Shown: positions 34,585-43,590, counted from the first letter of the stretch. The stretch is 64,000 nucleotides of DNA from Roseovarius sp. TE539 (GCF_003298505.1 NZ_QNGB01000014.1:1-64000); one strand, 5' to 3'. Translations and numbers: made by a program. Notes: generated from the sequence alone by a model not told the origin.

Positions 34585-35874
34585 ATGGCTCTGGATACGG
34601 AAACCGGGATTGCCCAATACGAGGCCCCCGAAAAGGATCTCTACGAGGTCGGTGAAATGCCTCCGATGGGCTACGTGCCGGCGAAAATGCATGCCTGGGC
34701 GATCCGCCGCGAACGTCATGGAGAGCCGGACAAATCCATGCAGCTTGAAGTGGTCGACGTGCCGCGCCCGGACAGCCACGAGGTGCTGGTCCTGGTGATG
34801 GCGGCGGGTGTCAACTACAACGGCGTCTGGGCCGGGCTGGGCAAGCCGATCAGCCCCTTTGACGTGCACAAGGCAGAGTTTCACATCGCCGGATCTGACG
34901 CCTCGGGCATCGTGTGGGCGGTTGGTGACAAGGTGACACGCTGGAAGGTCGGCGACGAGGTTGTGATCCATTGCAACCAGGACGATGGCGAAGACGAGGA
35001 ATGCAACGGCGGTGACCCGATGTTCAGCCCCTCCCAGCGGATCTGGGGCTACGAGACGCCGGACGGATCATTCGCACAGTTCACCTGCGTGCAGGCACAG
35101 CAACTGATGCCGCGTCCGCGTCACCTGACATGGGAGGAAAGCGCCTGCTACACGCTCACGCTGGCCACCGCCTACCGGATGCTCTTCGGGCACGAGCCGC
35201 ACGATCTGAAGCCGGGACAGAACGTCCTGGTCTGGGGCGCCTCGGGGGGCCTTGGCTCTTATGCGATCCAGCTCATCAACACCGCGGGGGCCAACGCGAT
35301 CGGGGTGATCAGCGACGAGGACAAGCGCCAGTTCGTGATGGATCTGGGCGCCAAGGGCGTGATCAATCGCCGCGATTTCAAGTGCTGGGGCCAGCTGCCG
35401 ACGGTCAATACCGAGGAATACAACACCTGGCTCAAGGAGGCGCGGCGCTTCGGCAAGGCGATCTGGGACATTACCGGCAAGGGCGTGAGTGTCGACATGG
35501 TGTTCGAGCATCCCGGCGAGGCGACATTCCCGGTTTCGGCGCTGGTGTGCAAGAAGGGCGGCATGGTCGTGATCTGCGCCGGCACCACCGGCTTCAACTG
35601 CACCTTTGACGTGCGCTACATGTGGATGCACCAGAAGCGTCTTCAGGGGAGCCATTTCGCGCATCTGAAACAGGCCAGTTCGGCGAACCGTTTGATGATC
35701 GAACGACGGCTCGATCCGTGCATGTCAGAGGTGTTCCCATGGGCCGAGGTGCCGGGCGCGCACATGAAGATGCTGCGCAACGAGCACAAGCCCGGCAACA
35801 TGTCGGTGCTCGTGCAGGCCCCGCGCACCGGGCTGCGCACCGTCGAGGACGTGGTCGAGGCCGGACGCGGCTGA
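34585..35874 (+). CDS. ccr: crotonyl-CoA carboxylase/reductase
   Basis: Ccr reductively carboxylates crotonyl-CoA with NADPH and CO2 to (2S)-ethylmalonyl-CoA, the key reaction of the ethylmalonyl-CoA pathway. The 429-residue medium-chain dehydrogenase/reductase protein shows MGYVPAKMHAWAIRRERHG, VMAAGVNYNGVWAGLGKPIS, the nucleotide-binding VWGASGGLGSYAIQL and VFEHPGEATFPVS. ATG 34585 (or 34582) follows AAGGAGG. It shares a locus with ecm, but the two are separately promoted on opposite strands. Confidence 0.96.
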   Translation: MALDTETGIAQYEAPEKDLYEVGEMPPMGYVPAKMHAWAIRRERHGEPDKSMQLEVVDVPRPDSHEVLVLVMAAGVNYNGVWAGLGKPISPFDVHKAEFHIAGSDASGIVWAVGDKVTRWKVGDEVVIHCNQDDGEDEECNGGDPMFSPSQRIWGYETPDGSFAQFTCVQAQQLMPRPRHLTWEESACYTLTLATAYRMLFGHEPHDLKPGQNVLVWGASGGLGSYAIQLINTAGANAIGVISDEDKRQFVMDLGAKGVINRRDFKCWGQLPTVNTEEYNTWLKEARRFGKAIWDITGKGVSVDMVFEHPGEATFPVSALVCKKGGMVVICAGTTGFNCTFDVRYMWMHQKRLQGSHFAHLKQASSANRLMIERRLDPCMSEVFPWAEVPGAHMKMLRNEHKPGNMSVLVQAPRTGLRTVEDVVEAGRG

Positions 35875-35910
35875 GCGAAGACAGACCGGCGCGGCCCGGC
35901 CCGGCCCGGA

Positions 35911-36774
35911 TCAGGCCGACGCCGCCCAGTCCCAGTACATATCGCGGACCCGGCGGGTGACCGGCCCGATCTGGTAATGTGTATCCTCGAAGGCGCTGAC
36001 CGGGGTCACCTTCATCATGTTGCCCGAAAGGAACACCTCGTCGGCGTCATGAAAATCCTCGAAGGTCATGACGGTTTCGTGCACGGCCGTGCCGTCCGCG
36101 CGCAGATTCTCGATATGCCGGGCGCGAGTGATGCCGGCGAGGAAGGTGCCGTTGGGCACCGGGGTAAACACCTCGCCGTCCTTCACGGCAAAAACGTTGG
36201 CAGTGGCGGTTTCGGCCACGTTGCCCATGGCGTCGGCCACCAAGGCGTTGCCGAAACCCCTGTCGCGGGCCTCGGCCAGCATCCTCGCGTTGTTGGGGTA
36301 AAGGCAGGCCGCCTTGGCGTTGACCACCGCGTTCTCGAGCGTGGGGCGGCGGAACCGCGTTCGGGAGAGGGTGGTCGTGGTCTCGGGCGCGGCCATCGGG
36401 ATTTCCTCGAGGCTGATGGCGAAGCCGGTGGCCCCGCCCTCCTTCGGCACGATCGCGGACATGCCCCCGTCGATGGCCCAGTACATCGGCCGGATATAGA
36501 CGGCCGCGTCCGCGGGGTAGGCTTTCAGCCCCTCGTGGATGATCGCGACCATCTCCTCGGTCGTCACGGTGGGCGTGACCATCAGCGCCGCGGCGGAGGC
36601 GTTGACCCGGGCGCAATGCCGGTCCAGGTCCGGCGTGAGGCCATGCGCGTAACGCGCTCCGTCGAAGACATTGCTGCCCAGCCACATGCCGTGATCGGCG
36701 GCGTTCATCACCGCGATGTCGCCGTCATGCCAGGCGCCGTTGAAATAGGTGCGGATATTCGTGCCCGTCGGCAT
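35911..36774 (-). CDS. class IV aminotransferase, branched-chain amino acid type
   Basis: This 287-residue PLP enzyme of fold type IV has the catalytic Lys in AVVNAKAACLYPNNARM and the cofactor-phosphate segment AMGNVAETATANVFAVKDG, with TFLAGITRARHI. It is annotated in this group as a branched-chain-amino-acid aminotransferase transferring amino groups between Val/Leu/Ile and 2-oxoglutarate; D-amino-acid or 4-amino-4-deoxychorismate specificity cannot be excluded. The ATG at 36774 follows GGGAGG. Convergent with ccr. Confidence 0.88.
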   Translation of the reverse strand: MPTGTNIRTYFNGAWHDGDIAVMNAADHGMWLGSNVFDGARYAHGLTPDLDRHCARVNASAAALMVTPTVTTEEMVAIIHEGLKAYPADAAVYIRPMYWAIDGGMSAIVPKEGGATGFAISLEEIPMAAPETTTTLSRTRFRRPTLENAVVNAKAACLYPNNARMLAEARDRGFGNALVADAMGNVAETATANVFAVKDGEVFTPVPNGTFLAGITRARHIENLRADGTAVHETVMTFEDFHDADEVFLSGNMMKVTPVSAFEDTHYQIGPVTRRVRDMYWDWAASA

Positions 36775-36844
36775 GGTTTCCCTCCCGTTGATCCGGGTGC
36801 AGGTTAGGCCGGGCGCACGGAAGGGTCCAGAGCAAGCGTGCGGA

Positions 36845-37471
36845 TCACGGCCCCTTCGGATGCCGGTGGACGGTGGCGCGAAATTCCTCGGTGCTGTTGT
36901 CCCTCGGGAAGGGCGTGGCGGGAATCGCGGTGCCCAGGAATTCACACAGAGGCGCCCAGCCGCTTCCGATCTCGTGGATCAGCAGCCGGTCGGCGGGGAC
37001 GTGCCGTTTCACCGCTTCGACATTGGCCTTGTAGGCGGCGATGCCGTGATCCCGCTGCATCGGCTTGCCCGAGAAGACTTGGCGGGGGATCAGCATCCCC
37101 CCGGCTGTTTCCGTCCCGGCCTCCTGATCGGATTGCAGCACCGGCAGGATGGTTCTCTCGAAACTCGTCCACCAGCTTTCGGGCGTGCGCCATGTCAGCA
37201 CGATCTTCGCGTCGGGAAACTCCGTCATCAGTTCGGGCCAGAAATGCGCCGATGGCCAGTCGAGGCAGGAACGGTACCCGCCAAGCAGGCTGTTCCAGTC
37301 GGCGGGACCGCCGGCGATGAACCGGCGCCAGGCATCCCGTTGCCCGGGATCCTCGTTCAGGGTGCGCATGTGGTGGCAGGGGCCGAAGCCTAGGATTTCC
37401 AGTGCCGCGCGCATCGAATCGGTTCCCGTGCGACCGAACCCCGCGCCGATGATCCGGATATCGGGCTTCAT
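36845..37471 (-). CDS. sulfotransferase family protein (Sulfotransfer_4 type)
   Basis: This 208-residue protein has the phosphosulfate-binding loop GAGFGRTGTDSM (9-20), then ALEILGFGPCHHM and KIVLTWRTPESWWTSFERT (the second PAPS-binding region), a pattern typical of the short bacterial/fungal Sulfotransfer_4 group. ATG at 37471 (MKPDIRIIGAG) has AAGGG upstream; an in-frame ATG at 37537 overlaps the VOC stop by 4 bp and is an alternative. Acceptor unknown. Confidence 0.83.
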   Translation of the reverse strand: MKPDIRIIGAGFGRTGTDSMRAALEILGFGPCHHMRTLNEDPGQRDAWRRFIAGGPADWNSLLGGYRSCLDWPSAHFWPELMTEFPDAKIVLTWRTPESWWTSFERTILPVLQSDQEAGTETAGGMLIPRQVFSGKPMQRDHGIAAYKANVEAVKRHVPADRLLIHEIGSGWAPLCEFLGTAIPATPFPRDNSTEEFRATVHRHPKGP

Positions 37472-37533
37472 CGCGTGCCCTTGCGGGTGCGGCCCCTCGC
37501 GCGGCGGTTCCCGCCCGGTCGGGCAGGTCGGGG

Positions 37534-38034
37534 TCATCGCGGCGCCTGCGCCGGCGCCTCGGCCAGCAGCGCCTCCAGGTCCAGCGGGTCGTTGACCATG
37601 GCGAGATTTCCATCGGCGTCGCGCGGCCAGTCGGCCTGCGCGCGGTCACGGTAGAGTTCCACGCCGTTGCCGTCCGGATCGGAAATGTAGATGGCTTCGC
37701 TCACGCCGTGGTCGGCGGCCCCTTCCACAGGTATGCCGGCATCGACCACGCGGCGCAGTGCATCCGCAAGTTGAGCGCGGTCGGGATAAAGGAAAGCAGT
37801 GTGAAACAAGCCGGTATGGCCCTCGGGAGGTGGTGTGCCGTTCAGGGATTCCCACGTGTTGAGGCCGATATGGTGATGATAATCCCCGGCCGCCAGGAAT
37901 GCCGCCCGGGTGCCGAATTTCTGTTGCAGTGCGAACCCCAGAACGCCGGAATAGAAAGCGATGGCACGGTCGAGATCGGCCACCTTCAGGTGAACATGGC
38001 CGATGCGGGTCGCAGGATGGACAGGGGTGGTCAT
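37534..38034 (-). CDS. VOC-family glyoxalase/dioxygenase-like protein
   Basis: This 166-residue vicinal-oxygen-chelate protein is made of paired beta-alpha-beta-beta-beta modules. Metal-ligand positions are His in IGHVHLKVADLDRAI, His in HHIGLNTWES and Glu in YISDPDGNGVELYRDR. This matches the CatE/glyoxalase-like group. Substrate is unknown. It is the first gene of a two-gene unit with the sulfotransferase. Confidence 0.85.
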   Translation of the reverse strand: MTTPVHPATRIGHVHLKVADLDRAIAFYSGVLGFALQQKFGTRAAFLAAGDYHHHIGLNTWESLNGTPPPEGHTGLFHTAFLYPDRAQLADALRRVVDAGIPVEGAADHGVSEAIYISDPDGNGVELYRDRAQADWPRDADGNLAMVNDPLDLEALLAEAPAQAPR

Positions 38035-38135
38035 GGCGCCGCCTTTGCAAGTGTTTCACGCCACGATAGGCGAACATTTATTTTCCGCGCAATTGCGAAC
38101 ATTTCACAGGGCTTCGTGCGCTGGCGCACTGAAAC

Positions 38136-38717
38136 TCAGTAGGGGTCCGCTGGCCCACGATCCCGCGAGAGGCTGGACGCCCGGTGCGAGATCAGGCTTT
38201 CGATGGCGTCGGCGAGGTGGATCTCGGCGATGTTGTGATCACCCCGTTCAGTGCGCAGGCGGTGTGCTTCGATCATCACGTCCGCATGGGTGCAGCCCGT
38301 CGGCGGCTCGAATCTGTAGCAGGCAAGCTCGATCAGCAGTCCGAGGGGATCGCGAAAATAGATCGAATCCATGAAGCCGCGATCCTTGGGCCCGGAATGT
38401 GGGATACCGCGCTCATCGAGGCGTTCGACCGTTTGACTGAACGTTGCGTGGCTCACGGCGAAGGCAAGGTGATGCACGCAGCCCGGATCGGCCGGGGTGC
38501 TGCGGTGTACGCGGCTGCGGGTTTCGTCGGTGAATATGGTGATCAGACGTCCGTCACCCGGATCGAAATAGAGATGCCCCTCGTCCGGGTTGTCGAGATT
38601 GGGCTGTTCGAAAACGAACGGCATGCCGAGCACCCCTTCCCAGAAGTCGATGGACGTCTGGCGTCCGGCTCCGGTCAGCGTCACGTGATGTAGGCCCTGG
38701 CTTTGCAGTTTGCGCAT
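38136..38717 (-). CDS. VOC-family ring-cleaving dioxygenase-like protein
   Basis: This 193-residue protein is of the vicinal oxygen chelate superfamily, with LHHVTLTGAGRQTSIDFWEG (first His ligand), GCVHHLAFAV (second His) and FRDPLGLLIELACYRF (Glu ligand). Resembles MhqO/ring-cleaving extradiol dioxygenases but its substrate cannot be assigned. The ATG at 38717 is preceded by AGGGGGG. It is separated from the other VOC gene by 101 bp, in which I see no site. Confidence 0.85.
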   Translation of the reverse strand: MRKLQSQGLHHVTLTGAGRQTSIDFWEGVLGMPFVFEQPNLDNPDEGHLYFDPGDGRLITIFTDETRSRVHRSTPADPGCVHHLAFAVSHATFSQTVERLDERGIPHSGPKDRGFMDSIYFRDPLGLLIELACYRFEPPTGCTHADVMIEAHRLRTERGDHNIAEIHLADAIESLISHRASSLSRDRGPADPY

Positions 38718-38963
38718 GGAATCCCCCCTTGATTTCGGGCGATTATGGAAAGGATGGCATTCCATGCGCAAGGCTTGCGCTTGGGCGGGCACGGGTTTGC
38801 GGTGCCGCGTGATACGCCCGTCCCTTCAGGGATGACCGGATTGCACGGTAGCGAATCGTTGCCATCGCGGGGTCGGGGCGGCATTCTGTCCTTTCAACAA
38901 CCAAGACGTTTTACAGTGTCTCATTTCGGTCCTTCGAACGGGCTCAATGACGGGGGTAACACC

Positions 38964-39812
38964 GTGTTCAATCCAACGGCGGTCACAGCGGCCGCGTTCG
39001 GCGATCACCTGGCCGAAACCTACCTTGAATATTTCTCAGGCCGCGTCCGCGAGCATGCCGCTTACCTCAAGGGGGCCGCACGTCTGGGGCTGGAACGGCA
39101 AAGCAATTCCGACGCGCTTTACCACAATGCCGAACACACGATGATGGTGACGCTGGTCGGACAGCAAATTCTGCGCGGACGGCTTCTTTCGGAGGCTTTG
39201 CAACCCGAAGACTGGCTGCATTACATCCTCGCGTTGCTGGTTCACGATATAGGCTACACCCGCGGTGCCTGCCCCGGCGACACGCCGGACAGCCTCGTGA
39301 TCGACGCCGACGGAAACACCGTCACGCCGCCGCGCGGGGCGTCGGACGCATGGCTGACGCCGTGGCATGTGGACCGCGGCATGATATACGTGCGCCACCG
39401 CTTCGGCCCTTCGGCGACCGTGGACGAAGAGCGGATCGCGCGCGCTGTCGATTACACCCGCTTTCCGGTGCCCGATGATCCGGCATATCACGAAACCCGA
39501 AGCGAGGCCGCGCTGGTGCGCGCGGCCGACCTGATTGGGCAGATGGCTGATCCTTTTTATCATCGCAAGATAAACGCGCTCTTTCACGAATTCACCGAGA
39601 CCGGTGCCGCGGAGAAGTTGGGCTACGAGAACCCTATGGACCTGATGGAACGCTATCCCGATTTCTTCTGGTCGCAGGTCCAGCCTTTGATCCAGCCGGC
39701 ACTCGGGCACCTGGAGCAGACGATGGAAGGCAAGCAATGGGTGGCACAGCTCTACAACCAGGTTTTCCAGGTTGAACGGCGCACTTCCATCCTCGGGCCG
39801 TTCGCGGGCTGA
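38964..39812 (+). CDS. HD-domain phosphohydrolase-like protein
   Basis: This protein of about 282 residues has the HD metal-binding pattern H54-H58 (YHNAEHTM) and HD at 94-95 (LLVHDIGYTRG), with a later D in ARAVDYTRFPV. Such proteins hydrolyse (cyclic) nucleotides or related phosphates. The target is unknown. Start is uncertain: GTG at 38964 follows GACGGGGG; the frame is open to 38745 and GTG 38916 is another option. Confidence 0.78.
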   Translation: MFNPTAVTAAAFGDHLAETYLEYFSGRVREHAAYLKGAARLGLERQSNSDALYHNAEHTMMVTLVGQQILRGRLLSEALQPEDWLHYILALLVHDIGYTRGACPGDTPDSLVIDADGNTVTPPRGASDAWLTPWHVDRGMIYVRHRFGPSATVDEERIARAVDYTRFPVPDDPAYHETRSEAALVRAADLIGQMADPFYHRKINALFHEFTETGAAEKLGYENPMDLMERYPDFFWSQVQPLIQPALGHLEQTMEGKQWVAQLYNQVFQVERRTSILGPFAG

Positions 39813-39894
39813 GGCCGCCAGGTGCGTGTTGCCTGCATCGGTCGCGTTTGCGATGCTGAGCGGATCAGTCAACCACGCAAGGGGCTTGCGGAGG

Positions 39895-40941
39895 TCATGC
39901 TCCGGCGCCGACCATGCCCAGGATATCGTAGGTGCGGCGGAGGATCGGCGCGGCGATGGCACGGGCGCGCGCGGCTCCGGCCGACAGGGTGCGGTCGATC
40001 TCGTCGGGATCTTCCATCAGGCGCCCCATCTCCGCCGAGATGGGGGCGATCCTGTCCACCGCCAGATCGGCGAGCCGCGGCTTGAATACGGAAAACGATT
40101 GTCCGCCCGCCTCGGCCATGACCTGATCGAGGCTCATGTCGGCCAATGCGGCGTAGATGTTGACCAGATTGCGGGCCTCCGGGCGCTCGGCCAACCCGTC
40201 GGCGTCGAGTGGTAGCGGCTCGGGGTCGGTCTTGGCCTTGCGGATCTTTTTCGCGATCGTATCGGCATCATCCGTCAGGTTGATGCGGCTCATGTCCGAC
40301 GGATCGGACTTGGACATCTTCTTCGTGCCGTCGCGCAGGTTCATCACCCGGGTCGCGGTGCCTTCGATAACCGGTTCCGTGACAGGGAAGAATTCGACCC
40401 CGTAGTCGTGGTTGAACTTGCGGGCGATTTCCTGGGTCAGTTCCAGGTGCTGTTTCTGATCCTCGCCCACGGGCACATGGGTCGCATGGTAGACAAGGAT
40501 GTCCGCCGCCATCAGCGCGGGATACCCGAACAACCCCAGGCTCGCTTGCTCGGCGTTCTTGCCGGCCTTGTCCTTGAACTGCGTCATGCGCTTCATCCAG
40601 CCCATCCGCGCCACGCAGTTGAAGACCCATGCCATCTGCGTGTGTTCGGCCACCTGACTCTGATTGAAAAGTATGGATTTATCGGGGTCGAGGCCGGAGG
40701 CGATGAACCCGGCTGCCAGTTCCCGGGTGGCATGGCGCAGCTCCGCAGGATCCTGCCACACAGTGATGGCATGCAGGTCGACCATGCAATAGATCGACTC
40801 GACACCCGCGTCCTGCGTTTCGGCAAACCGCTTCAGGGCGCCGAGGTAATTCCCGAGATGCAGGTCGCCCGAGGGCTGTATGCCCGAAAAGACCCTAGGT
40901 GCGAATTTGGCGCCGCCGGCACCTGTGCCCGCCTCGGTCAT
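39895..40941 (-). CDS. trpS: tryptophanyl-tRNA synthetase
   Basis: TrpS charges tRNA-Trp with tryptophan. The 348-residue class I synthetase has the HIGH-type motif PSGDLHLGN (23-31), the dimer/ATP segments [21 protein letters not shown] and the KMSKS motif in [11 protein letters not shown]. Divergent from the rhomboid-like gene with a 72-bp gap. Length and motifs are normal. Confidence 0.97.
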   Translation of the reverse strand: MTEAGTGAGGAKFAPRVFSGIQPSGDLHLGNYLGALKRFAETQDAGVESIYCMVDLHAITVWQDPAELRHATRELAAGFIASGLDPDKSILFNQSQVAEHTQMAWVFNCVARMGWMKRMTQFKDKAGKNAEQASLGLFGYPALMAADILVYHATHVPVGEDQKQHLELTQEIARKFNHDYGVEFFPVTEPVIEGTATRVMNLRDGTKKMSKSDPSDMSRINLTDDADTIAKKIRKAKTDPEPLPLDADGLAERPEARNLVNIYAALADMSLDQVMAEAGGQSFSVFKPRLADLAVDRIAPISAEMGRLMEDPDEIDRTLSAGAARARAIAAPILRRTYDILGMVGAGA

Positions 40942-41013
40942 TTTGTTTCTCCGTCTGGAATTCCGTGCCTGCCTCGCTTACCCATGGGCCACTGCCCCGT
41001 CAAGGAGAGCCAG

Positions 41014-41703
41014 ATGCAGAACGATCCCCGGCCCCAGAGCCCTGTCAATCCGCTTCCGCCAGTGGTGGCGGCGCTGTTTCTGCTGATCGTCGTAGTCGAG
41101 CTTGCTTTCTCGGCCGGGGCCCGGGGCCTGATCGGCGGGCCCGGCGCCGTCGGCTGGCGACAGCAAGCGATTCAGACCTACGCCTTCAACAGTGATATCT
41201 TCAGCTGGATGATACAGAATGGAATCTATCCCCTCGAGCATGTCATGCGGTTGCTGAGCTTCCCTTTCCTGCATGGTGGTTTCACTCACGCGCTGTTTTC
41301 CGGGGTCTTGTTGCTGGCCCTGGGCAAGTTCGTGGGCGACGTGTTCAGCCAGCTCGCGGTGCTGGCGGTATTCATCCTGTCCGCAATGGCCGGGGCGGTG
41401 GTCTACGGGCTGCTCAATCCGGCACAACCGTGGCTGATGGGCGCTTTTCCGGGGGTCTACGGGCTGATCGGGGCATTCACCTATCTCATGTGGTTGAAGC
41501 TGGGACAGGCCGGTGCGCAGAAGCTGCGCGCCTTCACCCTGATCGGCGTGCTCATGGGCCTGCAACTGACCTTCGGGCTTCTTTTCGGCGCCAATACGAA
41601 TTGGGTCGCCGATGTATCGGGTTTCGTGGCCGGGTTCGCTTTGTCGGTCTTCGTGGCGCCCGGCGGCTGGCGCAACCTGCGCGAACGGATTCGACACCGA
41701 TAG
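41014..41703 (+). CDS. rhomboid-family membrane protein lacking catalytic residues
   Basis: This 229-residue protein has six or so membrane helices and a clear rhomboid layout, but its active site is lost. Active rhomboids need Ser in GxSG and His in a late helix. Here the GxSG position is GAFPG (Pro146), the catalytic-His position in NWVADVSGF is Asp200, and the oxyanion Asn after the conserved His92 is Ser96 (FLHGGFTHALFSG). It may be a pseudoprotease or chaperone-like binder. ATG at 41014 follows AAGGAG. Divergent from trpS, convergent with murJ (10-bp gap). Confidence 0.85.
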   Translation: MQNDPRPQSPVNPLPPVVAALFLLIVVVELAFSAGARGLIGGPGAVGWRQQAIQTYAFNSDIFSWMIQNGIYPLEHVMRLLSFPFLHGGFTHALFSGVLLLALGKFVGDVFSQLAVLAVFILSAMAGAVVYGLLNPAQPWLMGAFPGVYGLIGAFTYLMWLKLGQAGAQKLRAFTLIGVLMGLQLTFGLLFGANTNWVADVSGFVAGFALSVFVAPGGWRNLRERIRHR

Positions 41704-41713
41704 CGCGCCGGCT

Positions 41714-43252
41714 TCAACGGCGCAGCGCTTCGCGGAATTCGTGCATCCGGAACGCCCCCAGAAGGTGTCCGGCGCCGAAGTAGCTGACCAGACCAGCGCC
41801 CACGAGCACGAGCAGCGCGATCCATCGCAGTCCGGCCAGGGCGAAAAAAGGGGCAAGCGGCAGAACGAGCATCCAAAGAACCACGCCCATCAACGCGGCC
41901 GCGGCGATGATCCGCCATATCCGGCGCTTCAGCCTGTCGTCGAAGCGTGCCACTTCGCCCATCGGTCGCGCCCCCCGGGCCAGCAGGCCCACCATCGCCC
42001 AGCCTGCGAGGGTCGTGCCGACGGCGGCGGCGGCCCATCCGATCAGCACCGAAAGACCGACTGCCGCGACCGCGTTCACGATCATCCCGAAGACGGCATA
42101 GCGGAACGGACTGCGCGTGTCCTCGCGTGCGAAGTAGAGCGGTTGAAGGATCTTCTGCAACACGAAGGCCGGCAGGCCGACACCATAGATTGCCGCCGCC
42201 AGCGCGGTTGCGGCGCTGTCGTCGCTTCCGAAGGCACCGCGTTCGAACAGGACTGAGACCAGCGGCAGCGGCACGATCACCAGCGCGACGGCAGCCGGCA
42301 CGGTGAGGGCCAGCGAAATCTCGGTGGCCCGCGACAGCGCCTCGCGTGCGCCGGTATCGTCAGCGGCCTTGAGGCGGCGGGACAGGTCCGGCAGCAGGAC
42401 GATCCCGACCGCGATCCCCACCGCACCGAGAGGCAGCTGGTAGAGCCGGTCGGCGGCATAGAGCCAGCTGACCGCGTTGTCATAGTTGGATGCCACCAGC
42501 TGCCCGACCAGAAGATTGACCTGCATGACCCCGCCGGCGAGGGCGGCGGGGATGGCGATACGCACCAGCCTTGCGATCTCTGGGGTCCAGCGCGGGCGCG
42601 AGGGGCGGATGCGAAGACCGGCCCTGTCGGCGGCGATCCAGACCAGCACCAGCTGCGCCACGCCTCCGATCGGGATGGTCCAGACCAGAGCCTGCGCGAC
42701 CGCCCCGGTGGTCAGGGCTGCGGCCGTCATGGCGCTGACCAGCAGAACATTGAGAAGCACGGGAGCGGCAGCGGCGGCGGCAAAACGCCCCGCGGCGTTC
42801 AGGGCTCCTGAAAGCAGCGCGGCCAGAGAGATGAAGAGGATGTAGGGAAAGGCGATCCGGCCGAACTCCACCGCCAGGCCGAAGCGTTCGTCCCCCGCGA
42901 AGCCCTCGGCAGTGGCCCAGACCAGCGCCGGCATGAAGATCATCGCAAGCGCCGTGAGGATCAGCAGCACGAAGCCCAGCCCGCCGAAGGCCAGGCCCGC
43001 GAAGCCTTCGGCGTCTTCACCCGCCTCCAGCCGCTTGGAGAACATCGGAACGAAAGCAGCATTGAAAGCGCCTTCGGCGAAGAAACGGCGGAACATGTTG
43101 GGCAGCCGGAATGCCGCCACGAAAGCGTCCATGACCGGGCCAGGGCCGATGAAATTGGCGATCAGGACGTCGCGGACAAACCCCAGAACCCGGCTCATCA
43201 GAGTCCAGAAGCTGACTGTGAGCACGCCCGTGAGCAGACGGATTGGTTTCAT
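41714..43252 (-). CDS. murJ: lipid II flippase MurJ
   Basis: MurJ flips undecaprenyl-linked peptidoglycan precursor across the inner membrane. The 512-residue MOP-superfamily protein has about 14 helices, with the N-terminal signature SRVLGFVRDVLIANFIG and the conserved RLPNMFRRFFAEGAFNAAFVP. The internal LFERGAFGSDDSAATA is also typical. ATG at 43252 (MKPIRLLTGV) is the conserved start; the open frame upstream runs through a repeat-bearing intergenic space. Confidence 0.95.
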   Translation of the reverse strand: MKPIRLLTGVLTVSFWTLMSRVLGFVRDVLIANFIGPGPVMDAFVAAFRLPNMFRRFFAEGAFNAAFVPMFSKRLEAGEDAEGFAGLAFGGLGFVLLILTALAMIFMPALVWATAEGFAGDERFGLAVEFGRIAFPYILFISLAALLSGALNAAGRFAAAAAAPVLLNVLLVSAMTAAALTTGAVAQALVWTIPIGGVAQLVLVWIAADRAGLRIRPSRPRWTPEIARLVRIAIPAALAGGVMQVNLLVGQLVASNYDNAVSWLYAADRLYQLPLGAVGIAVGIVLLPDLSRRLKAADDTGAREALSRATEISLALTVPAAVALVIVPLPLVSVLFERGAFGSDDSAATALAAAIYGVGLPAFVLQKILQPLYFAREDTRSPFRYAVFGMIVNAVAAVGLSVLIGWAAAAVGTTLAGWAMVGLLARGARPMGEVARFDDRLKRRIWRIIAAAALMGVVLWMLVLPLAPFFALAGLRWIALLVLVGAGLVSYFGAGHLLGAFRMHEFREALRR

Positions 43253-43390
43253 GGACCGGCCTCGGACAGGGGTGGCTGATCGAGAAGTAGCGGATCGCAC
43301 CGGACGGTGGAAGGGAGAGTTCGGTGATCCTTGCCGGTCCGCGCGAGGGAGGTGCCGCTGAGTGATCTTTTGGCGGTTCGGACAAGAGCA

Positions 43391-43437
43391 CGTTGCGCCG
43401 GATCGGAGCCACCCGCCCGGCGCACCCGCGACGGGCA
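43391..43437 (-). repeat. dispersed 47-bp GC-rich repeat, copy 2
   Basis: The minus strand aligns to 6302-6348 with 41 of 47 identities and no gaps. Copy 1 sits between convergent genes and copy 2 between divergent genes, so the element is not tied to gene ends. Its end merges with a perfect 14-bp inverted repeat. Confidence 0.65.
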
Positions 43438-43466
43438 CGCGCCCGTCCGGGTGGGCGCGTGCCCGT
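43431..43466. repeat. perfect 14-bp inverted repeat
   Basis: ACGGGCACGCGCCC (43431-43444) and GGGCGCGTGCCCGT (43453-43466) are exact reverse complements around an 8-base loop. The RNA hairpin would be very stable on either strand. There is no T tract, and no gene end is close, so it is unlikely to be a simple terminator. Confidence 0.7.
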
Positions 43467-43590
43467 CTCCGGACCGTTTCGGATTGAATGCAACAACCTT
43501 TAAACCGCAAGGATTGCGAAAGGGCGTGACAACCCGGGCGAATCCCGAAACGGTGACGCCGATTGCGGCGCCGGATTGAGGGAGAGGCAT

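Larger units (their letters stand above)
43253..43590. other. 338-bp intergenic region with GC-rich repeat
   Basis: No gene is supported between the divergent murJ and the dehydrogenase gene. It contains the second copy of the 47-bp repeat (43391-43437) and an overlapping perfect 14-bp hairpin (43431-43466). Ribosome-binding sequence GGGAGAGG precedes the plus-strand gene. Open frames here translate only the repeat. Confidence 0.6.

Noticed and set aside
35889-35911. Tandem GGCCC units between ccr and the aminotransferase gene
   Set aside because: Only three or four 5-bp units in very GC-rich DNA; probably slippage, not a functional repeat.
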